In this document: one piece after another, positions 25,066-32,430 of the stretch
How positions within the stretch are numbered: position 1 is the first letter of the stretch
How the letters are laid out: every line of letters begins with the position of its first letter
The notes under the pieces: generated by a model
What the model was told of the DNA's origin: nothing
Database searches by the model: none
What the model saw: the letters and a program-made list of their open reading frames with translations, nothing else
Made by a program: the position numbers and the translations under genes
Source of the DNA: a virus
DNA length: 35,534 bases
Strand: one strand, 5' to 3'
IMG/VR virus record: IMGVR_UViG_3300028909_000048
Span: 1 to 35,534 of that record

Positions 25066-27864
25066 ATGAGCGATAGTAATGAAAACTTGGTTCATCTCCA
25101 TGCACATTCTGAATATTCACAGCTTGATGCTGTTGGCACCGTGGAACACGTTGTTGCACAAGCTAAGAAAAAGGGATTTAAGGCGCTGGCGCAGACTGAT
25201 CATGGTACGGTCAGTGGTGGGCTTAAGTTCGCTAGAGAATGTAAGAAGAATGGCATAAAACCAATTTTAGGGTGCGAAATTTATATAGTGGATGATGTGC
25301 TGTATCGCAAGCCTGAAAATGTCAAGAAAGAACGTGAAGACTTATATCATACTATCGTTCTGGCTAAGAGCTGGGACGGGTTTGTGTCGCTCCAAAAGCT
25401 TCTTACAAAGGCTTATTCAAAGGATGGTTTCTACTACAAGCCTCGTGTTGGGTGGAATGACACTCTCGCTCTGAAAGATTGTGTAATATCTACGGCTTGT
25501 GTTGGTGGGATGCTTTCACATGATGATTATGTGAAGAAAGCTGAGATGTTTAATGAAACATTCAAGGAAGATTTCTACTTCGAAGTTCAACCTCACCAAT
25601 TCGACCTCCAATACAATACGAACATGAAAGCACTGCAACTGGCGAATAGATTCGGCAGGAAGCTTATTGCCACGAATGATTTTCACTACGCTAACGCTGA
25701 AGATTGTCACGCTCAAGAGTGTTTGTTAGCTACGGCTCGGAAGCAAACTAAATCAAGCGATAATAAGTGGGATTTTACGCCGGGTTTGTGGATGAAGACT
25801 TACCCAGAGATGATAGATTCGTTTCTCGGAATGCAAAAGAGTGTTTTGTCGTCTCAGTTGGTAAATGCAGCTGTTCTAAACACAGTTGAGGTTGCCGAGA
25901 AGTGTAATTGGTCTTTGCCAAATTTTGAAGTAGAACTACCGAACGTAAATACGACTTCTTTGGGAACAAGCGACCAAGTACAAGCATTGAAGATTTTGTG
26001 TGTTCAGGGGTGGAAGAAACGCTTTCCTGATATGGCATTTACCAGCGAAAAAGGGAAGCCATATTGGGAAAGGTTGACAAAGGAATTAGATACAGTTATA
26101 AAGCTGAATTTTGAAAAGTATTTTCTATTAGTGCAAGACATTTATCGATATTGTGATTCTGTTGGTATCGCCTATGGTCCGGGGCGTGGTTCTGGTGCTG
26201 GTTCACTGGTGTGTTATTTACTGGGCATTACAAACGCCGATCCACTTACCTATGGACTCATTTTTGAACGTTTCATAAACCCTGAGCGTATCGACCTTCC
26301 CGACCTCGACCTAGATTTCGAACACGATAGGCGTGATGAAGTTTATCAGTATTTATTGCAGACCTATAAGCATGTAGCTCACATAGCCACGTTCAACGGT
26401 ATGAACACCAAACAGGTTTTGAAAGATGTTTGCCGTTATGAAGAGATAGACTTAAAAGTAGTTGATGTTGTGTGCAAAGAGATAGATGAAAAAACAGCCA
26501 AACAAGACAAGGCTAAACTAACATTGCAAAAAGTCGAAGATGAGCCTGAAAAATACCCGCAATATGCTGCTTTTAAGGAAAAAAACTTCTCTATTTTGGA
26601 AGTTGCTAAAGTTCTCGAAGGACAAGTTAGACAAACTGGTATCCATCCTGGTGGTGTGATTGTTAGCTCTGAACCTCTAGAGAACCGTGTTGCTGTTGAA
26701 TATAGAAAAGGCGAATACACCATCAACTACGATATGTATGATGTCGGGTTCTTAGGGCTTCTAAAAGTAGATGTGTTGGGTTCTAAGACCGTTTCAGTAC
26801 TCGAATACACTAAGAAAATGATTGAGGAAACATCTGGTAAAGAACTAGATTTTCAGAAGATAGATTTGGAAGATAAGCCAACACTCATGCAGTTCAATAT
26901 GGGTCAAACTACTGGAGTGTTTCAGTTTGAGTCACCGGGTATGAGAAAAATGCTTCGTGAAATGGCACCACACGACATCAACACGCTAATTACAGCTAAT
27001 GCAATGTATCGCCCGGGTCCATTGCAGTTTAAGGATACTTACGTAAAGAACAAAAAAACTCCAAATTTGATAAAGTCTACTGGAAATGCTGCTTTGGATA
27101 AAATCACTCGAGATACATACGGAGTGTTCATCTATCAGGAACAGGTGATGCAGATAGCTGTAGAAGTGGCAGGATATACATATCCTGAATCTGATACACT
27201 TCGTAAAAAGATTTCTAAATCTAAGGGCAAGGAAGAAATCGAGAAAGATCGTTTGAAATTTGTGGAAGGATGCATAAGCTTTGGAAAACTTTCAGATGCC
27301 GCTGCTAACGAACTGTTCAGCGAAATTGTTGATTTCGGAAGATATTGTTTCAATAAATCGCACGCTACGACTTACACTCTTGTTAGTTACTACGCCATGT
27401 GGCTTAGAACCCATTTTCCATGTGAATTTCTATCGGCACAGATAGCCCATTCCAAGGATGAAGACAGACCAGACCTCCGTAAGGAAGTTGGGAGAGAGGA
27501 TGTCCAATACCTTCCAACGTGTATCAATCGGTCTCATAAATTGTGCAGTGTTGAAATTCTACCGAATGGAAAAAAGGCTCTTAGAGCTGGATTTAATGAG
27601 ATTTCAGGAATCGGTGATGCTGTTATAGACGCTGTATTGAAAACCAGAGGTGAAGTTCAATTTCTTAGTTTCGATGACTTCTTCAACAGACTGGAAAATA
27701 GGCGAGTGGTGAACATAAAGGCACAAGAGATTTTATTATCCTGTGGAGCATTTGCCTCGATGCATGATATGAAAGCAGCTAAAGCGATTTGTATCAGTCT
27801 GAGACAAGGTTTGTCGAAGAAGGGTGGGCCACCGGCTCAAGTACTGGAGGGAAAGTTATGGTGA
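25066..27864 (+). CDS. dnaE: DNA polymerase III alpha-type replicative polymerase (C-family, PHP domain)
   Basis: A 932-residue C-family polymerase, shorter than E. coli DnaE (about 1160), mainly by lack of the C-terminal OB and tau-binding region. The PHP domain opens with VHLHAHSEYS (H12, H14) and continues with TDHGTVSGG and NDFHYANAEDCH; its metal-binding residues look intact, so proofreading by the PHP domain is possible. The palm has GPGRGSGAGSLVCYLLGIT and then LPDLDLDF with D413 and D415, and the third aspartate is D569 in LLKVDVLGSK. The helix-hairpin-helix part is AGFNEISGIGDAVIDAVL near residue 845. I see no clear beta-clamp motif in the last 60 residues. It lies beside SSB and recombinase genes, which fits the phage's main replicase. 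Confidence 0.95.
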   Translation: MSDSNENLVHLHAHSEYSQLDAVGTVEHVVAQAKKKGFKALAQTDHGTVSGGLKFARECKKNGIKPILGCEIYIVDDVLYRKPENVKKEREDLYHTIVLAKSWDGFVSLQKLLTKAYSKDGFYYKPRVGWNDTLALKDCVISTACVGGMLSHDDYVKKAEMFNETFKEDFYFEVQPHQFDLQYNTNMKALQLANRFGRKLIATNDFHYANAEDCHAQECLLATARKQTKSSDNKWDFTPGLWMKTYPEMIDSFLGMQKSVLSSQLVNAAVLNTVEVAEKCNWSLPNFEVELPNVNTTSLGTSDQVQALKILCVQGWKKRFPDMAFTSEKGKPYWERLTKELDTVIKLNFEKYFLLVQDIYRYCDSVGIAYGPGRGSGAGSLVCYLLGITNADPLTYGLIFERFINPERIDLPDLDLDFEHDRRDEVYQYLLQTYKHVAHIATFNGMNTKQVLKDVCRYEEIDLKVVDVVCKEIDEKTAKQDKAKLTLQKVEDEPEKYPQYAAFKEKNFSILEVAKVLEGQVRQTGIHPGGVIVSSEPLENRVAVEYRKGEYTINYDMYDVGFLGLLKVDVLGSKTVSVLEYTKKMIEETSGKELDFQKIDLEDKPTLMQFNMGQTTGVFQFESPGMRKMLREMAPHDINTLITANAMYRPGPLQFKDTYVKNKKTPNLIKSTGNAALDKITRDTYGVFIYQEQVMQIAVEVAGYTYPESDTLRKKISKSKGKEEIEKDRLKFVEGCISFGKLSDAAANELFSEIVDFGRYCFNKSHATTYTLVSYYAMWLRTHFPCEFLSAQIAHSKDEDRPDLRKEVGREDVQYLPTCINRSHKLCSVEILPNGKKALRAGFNEISGIGDAVIDAVLKTRGEVQFLSFDDFFNRLENRRVVNIKAQEILLSCGAFASMHDMKAAKAICISLRQGLSKKGGPPAQVLEGKLW

Positions 27865-28466
27865 CTGATGGCCTATGCCCAATCGTTACGAGAGATGGTG
27901 TTGGGACGATTATTACATTGCAAGGTCGAGATGTTTTGACAGAGGGTTTAGAATTCCACAAAATGGAAATTAGACGAGACGAAGCTTTAAAGGGTGAACA
28001 ATGGATGATCAGAGTTGATGCTGTTCCAACTCCTGATAGGATTAGAAACAGCAGTATAAAGATATATTTAACTAGCGATGCATTATTAAAAACGCCGGAC
28101 GGTTGGAGACACCCTGAAGAATTGAAGCACGGCAATTTGGTAAAGGCGTATTTCATTCACTGCCTTGTTTGTCAGAAACTTTATCTTCCATCAAGACCTA
28201 TCATATCTACATGCGGCGAAAAATGTTTAAGCGCTGCTAAAAATGCAGAATTGTTCATTTTTAAACCACTTAATCAACAAAGTGTATATGCAGCGTTGGA
28301 AGAGAAGTGGGCATATATTACGTCATCATCTGACAAATTAAATGTTCAACCGGGCATGGAAGTTGTAAGGGTAAATAAAATCGAGAACGCTTGTAGTGTT
28401 TATTGTGGTGGGGTTCTTCTCAGTACAGACTCTTTGCAAGCCGGGTATAATTCACCAACGGAGTAA
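27858..28466 (+). CDS. Cys-rich protein of unknown function, weakly Hint-like
   Basis: GGAGG at 27846-27850 lies seven bases before ATG 27858, which overlaps the polymerase end as ATGGTGA; the open frame from further upstream is not used. The 202-residue protein has a central CLVCQK ... CGEKC pattern that could hold one zinc ion, as in short Cys-rich fingers of phage proteins. Around it, TSDALLKTPDGWRHPEELKHG resembles the middle of Hint (intein or hedgehog) domains (HxLLTPDGWxxAxxLxxGD), and the end, VYCGGVLLSTDSLQ, recalls their last strands but lacks the His-Asn splice pair. No self-splicing flanks are seen. It is coupled to DNA polymerase and precedes a recombination block, which suggests a replication accessory. 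Confidence 0.55.
   Translation: MVTDGLCPIVTRDGVGTIITLQGRDVLTEGLEFHKMEIRRDEALKGEQWMIRVDAVPTPDRIRNSSIKIYLTSDALLKTPDGWRHPEELKHGNLVKAYFIHCLVCQKLYLPSRPIISTCGEKCLSAAKNAELFIFKPLNQQSVYAALEEKWAYITSSSDKLNVQPGMEVVRVNKIENACSVYCGGVLLSTDSLQAGYNSPTE
28441..28451 (+). promoter_or_regulatory. CCGGGTATAAT promoter box 2 (recombination genes)
   Basis: Exact copy of the box, inside the last codons of the previous gene and 19 bases before ATG 28471. A ribosome site (CGGAG) lies between. It would start a transcript of the candidate mediator, SSB and recombinase genes. Confidence 0.7.
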
Positions 28467-28470
28467 TCAC

Positions 28471-28950
28471 ATGGCTTTTGACCGTGATTTAGGTAGTTTA
28501 ACCATCATGCTAAACGGCAAGGAAGAATTTCTTGACCCTGCCACTGACCTCTATATTGAAGAGGGAGCACTTAACACAGAGTTTTGCGAACAAGCATCGA
28601 AATTTGCGTTTTATGGCGGAATTCATTCTGATTGTTACATAGAGCTTGAATCGCGCAAACGTGCTTTATCGTCTTACGAGGCTGAAATCGAACTCGACAT
28701 TCGACAGAAGGTCTCTGAAAATCTTGGACAAAGTGAACGTATGTCTGAAGCCAAGATTGAAGCTGCACTAAAGCGTGAACCTAAATGGCAGGAAATTAGT
28801 AGCTCTGTGCTACAAATGCAAGCCATCGTTGGTAAACTGGATGTGTGGAAAGACGCTTTTAAGCAACGTTCCCAGATGTTATTTAATTTGGGTGCTACGA
28901 AACGTCAAGAAATGATGCGACTGACACCAAATACTCACGACGAGGAATAA
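28471..28950 (+). CDS. Candidate recombination mediator (UvsY-like by shape and position)
   Basis: ATG 28471 follows CGGAG by seven bases; an in-frame codon upstream at 28396 is not needed. The 159-residue protein is mostly charged helix. Its second half (QAIVGKLDVWKDAFKQRSQMLF, split by Lys/Arg pairs and ending in TKRQEMM) resembles the helical region of UvsY and similar mediators, which load recombinase on SSB-coated DNA. The neighbour order mediator, gp32-like SSB, UvsX supports this. No enzymatic motif is present and similarity is only in shape, so treat as a candidate. SSB starts six bases after its stop. Confidence 0.45.
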   Translation: MAFDRDLGSLTIMLNGKEEFLDPATDLYIEEGALNTEFCEQASKFAFYGGIHSDCYIELESRKRALSSYEAEIELDIRQKVSENLGQSERMSEAKIEAALKREPKWQEISSSVLQMQAIVGKLDVWKDAFKQRSQMLFNLGATKRQEMMRLTPNTHDEE

Positions 28951-28956
28951 ATTACT

Positions 28957-30207
28957 ATGACTGACACTTATCAATTCGATCCGAATGATCCGTATGCGTT
29001 AGATACAGATCAGATTCAGAAAGACGCTGCAAAGAAGGGTGGGCTAAAAGTCACTTATCACAACATTCCAGATGGCGAAACAACTTCTACGTGGCGCATT
29101 TTACCTTGGACTAAACGTCGTACTTTCTTCCGCAAGATTATGAAACATTGGAATGTTCCGGGATATAAAGGCGCTGTTACATGCCCTAAGTCTTTCTTCG
29201 AGGAGGAAGGCTCTGACGTGAAGTTTCCGTGTGCATTGTGTGACGAGAGTTACAAGCTCAATAAGTCGAAAGACCCGGTTGATTCAGCTCTTGCAAAAAC
29301 CCTACGCTCCACTAGCAACTACTACGTCAATGCATTCAATGTTGATGACCCTGAGAAGACTGTTGGTGTACTCAACATCCCTTATGCAGTTTATAAGCAG
29401 CTTTTTGATTGGCTTTCGATTGCAGGATATTCTGATTTTACGCATCCATTTAGGGGACGTAATGTATCTATTAAGAGCACTATTGTGGAGGGTGCGAAAG
29501 TTCCAGGTACATCAAACAAGAACAAACGTGACTTCACAATCACGGCTTCGTTGCAAGTTGCACCTATCGATGAAGCAATCATGGAGAAGATTTGGGATTT
29601 GGATTCCATTATGGGAATTCCAACGCTCGAGTTCACTCAGGCTTGTTTACAGAGGGTGGTTACTGGAGATGAAACAGCTGGAAAAGAGCTTGTGCATGGT
29701 ACTGGATATCGCCAACTAACGGATGGTTCTGAGAATTCAGAATTCTTCCCAGGTGTAAACACGGATGATAGCTCGGCCCCACCTCAGACAGCTCCACCTA
29801 CGACCACCCACACGACTGTAAATACAGCTCCACCTACGACCACCCACACGACTGTAAATACAGCTCCAACAAATGCATCGGTTAGTTCTCCAGTTCAGGC
29901 AGCGGTTAATGTTGGCTCACCTAAACCAGCTTTCGCATCGGTAGCAACTACATCAGCTATAGTTGGAACACAGCCACCAGTTAAGGTTGTTCCAGTGGCT
30001 GATTTAGTTAACGGAACTAAGCCTTGTTTTGGGATTGCTTTTGATGGCGATGCCAAGATTTGCCTGAAGTGTCCATTGGTTGATGATTGTGAAGTGGCTG
30101 TTTTAAAAGCTGCTCGTGTTGCAAAGAACAATCCTCCGGCTGCCACACCAGTGGCTGACGAAGGCGACCTAGCTGCGCAGATGATGGCAGCACTTGGAAG
30201 TAAATAA
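28957..30207 (+). CDS. gp32-like single-stranded DNA-binding protein with long C-terminal tail
   Basis: A 416-residue protein. Residues 1-260 follow the gp32 pattern: TWRILPWTKR, then FRKIMKHW, a Zn site and a beta-barrel. The zinc ligands appear to be H64, C76, C92 and C95, in step with T4 gp32 (H64, C77, C87, C90). From about residue 275 comes a Pro/Thr-rich linker with two exact 12-residue repeats, then a Pro/Val/Ala-rich stretch. Near the C-terminus, CFGIAFDGDAKICLKCPLVDDC has four Cys in a pattern of the kind seen in other phage and plasmid proteins; it may bind a metal. The usual acidic C-terminus is weak (ADEGDLAAQMMAALGSK). It would cover exposed strands during replication and recombination. 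GAGGA precedes the start. Confidence 0.8.
   Translation: MTDTYQFDPNDPYALDTDQIQKDAAKKGGLKVTYHNIPDGETTSTWRILPWTKRRTFFRKIMKHWNVPGYKGAVTCPKSFFEEEGSDVKFPCALCDESYKLNKSKDPVDSALAKTLRSTSNYYVNAFNVDDPEKTVGVLNIPYAVYKQLFDWLSIAGYSDFTHPFRGRNVSIKSTIVEGAKVPGTSNKNKRDFTITASLQVAPIDEAIMEKIWDLDSIMGIPTLEFTQACLQRVVTGDETAGKELVHGTGYRQLTDGSENSEFFPGVNTDDSSAPPQTAPPTTTHTTVNTAPPTTTHTTVNTAPTNASVSSPVQAAVNVGSPKPAFASVATTSAIVGTQPPVKVVPVADLVNGTKPCFGIAFDGDAKICLKCPLVDDCEVAVLKAARVAKNNPPAATPVADEGDLAAQMMAALGSK
29788..29868 (+). repeat. Two exact 36-bp direct repeats in the SSB linker
   Basis: The unit beginning ACAGCTCCACCTACGACC (29788-29823) is repeated base for base at 29824-29859, and its first nine bases appear once more at 29860-29868. 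It encodes APPTTTHTTVNT twice. Identity at synonymous sites points to a recent duplication. Confidence 0.9.
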
Positions 30208-30209
30208 CT

Positions 30210-31469
30210 ATGGCACTCCCTAAAGCAAAAAAGCCAGTCGCTAAGATTCCGGCGATGGTTCTTGAAAAGGGTAAGACCGATGCAGGGGATATCGTCAAGG
30301 TATTCAACAAAGCCTATGGCGTTAATTCCCTGCAAGTTCTTAACCTAGACGACAACTCTAAGCCTAGATATTGGGTTTCTACTGGTTCTTTCGAACTAAA
30401 CAATGCCATAACCAAAGCCGGATGGGGTGTTCCTTTCGGAAAAATCGTTACAATTACAGGCAAGAAGAGCAGCGGCAAGACTACTATCGCTCAACAGATT
30501 GTAGCCGAGGCTCAAAAGGGTGTTCTAGATGTTGAAACGTCGACTAAAGTCGATGCAGATACGTTTTGGTTGGATGCTGAAATTGCATTTGACCAAGATA
30601 GAGCTGTAGCTATCGGCGTAGACCCCAATCGCATGATGATTGGTCAACCTGATTATCTTGAACAGGTATTTGAAAAGCTGGAAAGCATCATTGAGATTGC
30701 TGAACAGACGAAGCGTCCCACTGTTGTTGTGTGGGATTCTGTAGCCGCATCACCAACTCAAAAGGAACTGGAAGGTGATAAGGGTGAGGGTGGTCATTAT
30801 GGTGAACACTCTAAACTGCTATCTCAATGGTTCCGTAAGATTGCCAAACGCTTGGGGAAGACTAATATCTTGTTCTTCATCATTAATCAAGTAAAAGTCA
30901 ATATCAATGCAATGTATGACAAGGATACTTACATTGGTAAGAACGCTCTTGATTTCCATTCTCACTTGATGATGACTATTTATCAATCTGGGAAGGTTGA
31001 AGAAGATGATACTGAAATAGGCATCGCATCAACCATAGAGATTACCAAGAATCGCCTTTGGAAGCCTTTTGAAGAACGTATTCTTCATATCATGTTCGGC
31101 GATGATAAGTATAAATCTGGATGTGATGTAAATTGGGAAGCGTTGGAAATTGGAAAGCGTAACCTTCGTGCAAGACTTAATGGGTCGTGGAACCAAATTA
31201 TTGAACCATGTTCTGATTGCCTTGTACCTAACGAAAATACTGAATTGGTAGAAAAGGGTGCTGAACCAGCTATGATTCCTTCTGGAAAAGGACCGGACGG
31301 TAAGACATGCCCTACTTGTGAGGGTACTTATTATCGCCAGATAGAAGGATTCAAGCAGTTCTACGCTAGGGACATCCAATACAAAATTGAAGATACTCCG
31401 GGGTTATTGGATTATTTGGTTAATGGAACACCGATGCCTGCACTAGAACCAAAAACAAAGAAAGCGTAA
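30210..31469 (+). CDS. uvsX: RecA/UvsX-like recombinase with C-terminal zinc-ribbon insertion
   Basis: A 419-residue ATPase starting two bases after the SSB gene. Walker A is GKKSSGKT (84-91) and Walker B ends at D176 (PTVVVWDS). RecA-type features follow: the pre-nucleotide segment (GGHYGEHSKLLSQWFRKIAKRL) and a conserved INQVKVNINAMYD loop. It would form filaments on single-stranded DNA and drive strand exchange, working with the gp32-like SSB and possibly the protein at 28471. Near the C-terminus, C334-SD-C337 and C367-PT-C370, 29 residues apart, form an apparent zinc ribbon that RecA and T4 UvsX lack. The last 25 residues are flexible and basic. I call it UvsX-like because of the phage context; RecA-like is equally valid. 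Confidence 0.85.
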   Translation: MALPKAKKPVAKIPAMVLEKGKTDAGDIVKVFNKAYGVNSLQVLNLDDNSKPRYWVSTGSFELNNAITKAGWGVPFGKIVTITGKKSSGKTTIAQQIVAEAQKGVLDVETSTKVDADTFWLDAEIAFDQDRAVAIGVDPNRMMIGQPDYLEQVFEKLESIIEIAEQTKRPTVVVWDSVAASPTQKELEGDKGEGGHYGEHSKLLSQWFRKIAKRLGKTNILFFIINQVKVNINAMYDKDTYIGKNALDFHSHLMMTIYQSGKVEEDDTEIGIASTIEITKNRLWKPFEERILHIMFGDDKYKSGCDVNWEALEIGKRNLRARLNGSWNQIIEPCSDCLVPNENTELVEKGAEPAMIPSGKGPDGKTCPTCEGTYYRQIEGFKQFYARDIQYKIEDTPGLLDYLVNGTPMPALEPKTKKA

Positions 31470-31474
31470 TGGTT

Positions 31475-31515
31475 GTGGTATGTCAGATAAATGTAGCAAT
31501 TATCTGACATACCAC
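31475..31515. terminator. Perfect 16-bp hairpin between convergent genes (likely bidirectional terminator)
   Basis: GTGGTATGTCAGATAA (31475-31490) and TTATCTGACATACCAC (31500-31515) are exact reverse complements with a nine-base loop. It lies six bases after the recombinase stop and between two genes that converge. There is no strong T-run on either side, so it is not a textbook intrinsic terminator; it may also protect or process the mRNA 3' end. Confidence 0.6.
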
Positions 31516-31524
31516 GCTGTTTAT

Positions 31525-31686
31525 CTATAGTAAATGCTTAACTTTGTTGTATTTACGCTCTAAATAAACCGTGGCATCATCGTAAAGATAGTGAGCGATA
31601 CGAGCAATTTGTTTGTGTCCGCCATAGGTTACAGCTCCTATGTTTGGACTATCTTTATGACGTATGCTGAATTTTGTTTTATCTAA
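31525..31686 (-). pseudogene. Detached C-terminal part of homing endonuclease (other frame)
   Basis: In the -strand frame one base away from the main endonuclease gene, the DNA reads on from TTA (Leu, 31684-31686) through LDKTKFSIRHKDS, then GGHKQIARIAHYLYDDATVY and LERKYNKVKHLL to a TAG at 31525-31527. The stretch has the standard end of phage and intron LAGLIDADG endonucleases (YLYxDATxYLERKY). It has no start of its own. It is the natural C-terminus of the gene at 31679-32329, lost by a one-base shift in an A5 run (31685-31689 on +). Confidence 0.75.
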
Positions 31687-32329
31687 AAAGACACTCCTTC
31701 ATCAAGATTTCTTGTATGCTCGTGATTATTTTTGTATTTGAAGTTATGGAAAAAGAAATATTGTCGTGATTTGACTTATTAGCTGTGAAGCATCCATCTC
31801 CATCGAAATATCCGCGGATGAAATGTCTGATTATATGTTGTGGAATGGATGGAAATTCCATTGTAAATGTTTTGTTTTGAATAACCCCATGTACGGCAAG
31901 AGCTGAAGTTAAGAAATCGGAATAGATGTGTAATCGAGCAGTTCCTCCATATTTGGTTATAGTGTGGTCACTCCCCAACGCATTCTTCAACAGCTGAATA
32001 TGGTGTTCGTCTTTATCAGACAATGTTATTCCGAGTATTCTTTTGGAGTTTCTTTTTGGAGCTGGACGGATATACCCATCTGCCGAGATGAAACCAAGCC
32101 AATAAGCTTTACTTTCAGAGTCTATGCTGTCGAAGAAATGCTCATTACATTTGAATTTCAAATTAAGTTCTTGATGAGTTCTTCGATCAACATTTTCTCT
32201 TTTTAAGATGTAAATTATAGTTACCTTCGATATCCCAAGTTCATCTCCTATTTTGATTGATGATTTTCCGTCTTTGTACATTTGTTTTATTTGGTCTACT
32301 ACGTCTTCGCTATATTTTCTTGGATGCAT
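31679..32329 (-). CDS. LAGLIDADG homing endonuclease, truncated by frameshift
   Basis: The only minus-strand gene in the window. Residues 7-50 form a helix-turn-helix that may bind DNA (YSEDVVDQIKQMYKDGKSSI, then IGDELGISKVTIIYILKREN). Two LAGLIDADG helices follow: LGFISADGY at 77-85 and IRGYFDGDG at 171-179, each with the acidic residue needed for cutting. The frame ends early at residue 216 (KECLFR), while the missing 53-residue end continues in the next frame, so the present protein lacks its C-terminal strand and helix. It is not within an intron or intein as far as can be seen: the flanking recombinase and SbcD genes are intact, so it is a free-standing endonuclease. ATG 32329 is the start; its own promoter is not clear. 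Confidence 0.8.
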   Translation of the reverse strand: MHPRKYSEDVVDQIKQMYKDGKSSIKIGDELGISKVTIIYILKRENVDRRTHQELNLKFKCNEHFFDSIDSESKAYWLGFISADGYIRPAPKRNSKRILGITLSDKDEHHIQLLKNALGSDHTITKYGGTARLHIYSDFLTSALAVHGVIQNKTFTMEFPSIPQHIIRHFIRGYFDGDGCFTANKSNHDNISFSITSNTKIITSIQEILMKECLFR

Positions 32330-32393
32330 ATAATTTTCTCTGTATATTTAACCTCACACAAATGCATGAACATAACAATGAAATTGTGCGGAA

Positions 32394-32404
32394 CCGGGTA
32401 TAAT
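32394..32404 (+). promoter_or_regulatory. CCGGGTATAAT promoter box 3 (SbcD-like gene)
   Basis: Exact copy of the box, 26 bases before ATG 32431, inside the 101-base gap behind the start of the homing endonuclease. It restarts + strand transcription downstream of the minus-strand insertion. Confidence 0.7.
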
Positions 32405-32430
32405 TAAAAGAAGTTAAACAGGTGTTGTAT

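Noticed and set aside
27794-28156. Minus-strand frame of 120 codons opposite the Cys-rich gene
   Set aside because: Mirror of the coding frame; the + gene has a good ribosome site and coupled start.
29231-29719. Long open frame on the + strand inside the SSB gene
   Set aside because: It overlaps a well supported gp32-like gene completely, has no ribosome site and no recognisable domain; a shadow frame.
29895-30335. Minus-strand frame of 146 codons across the SSB-recombinase junction
   Set aside because: It would run opposite both genes, and its composition is only that of their antisense.
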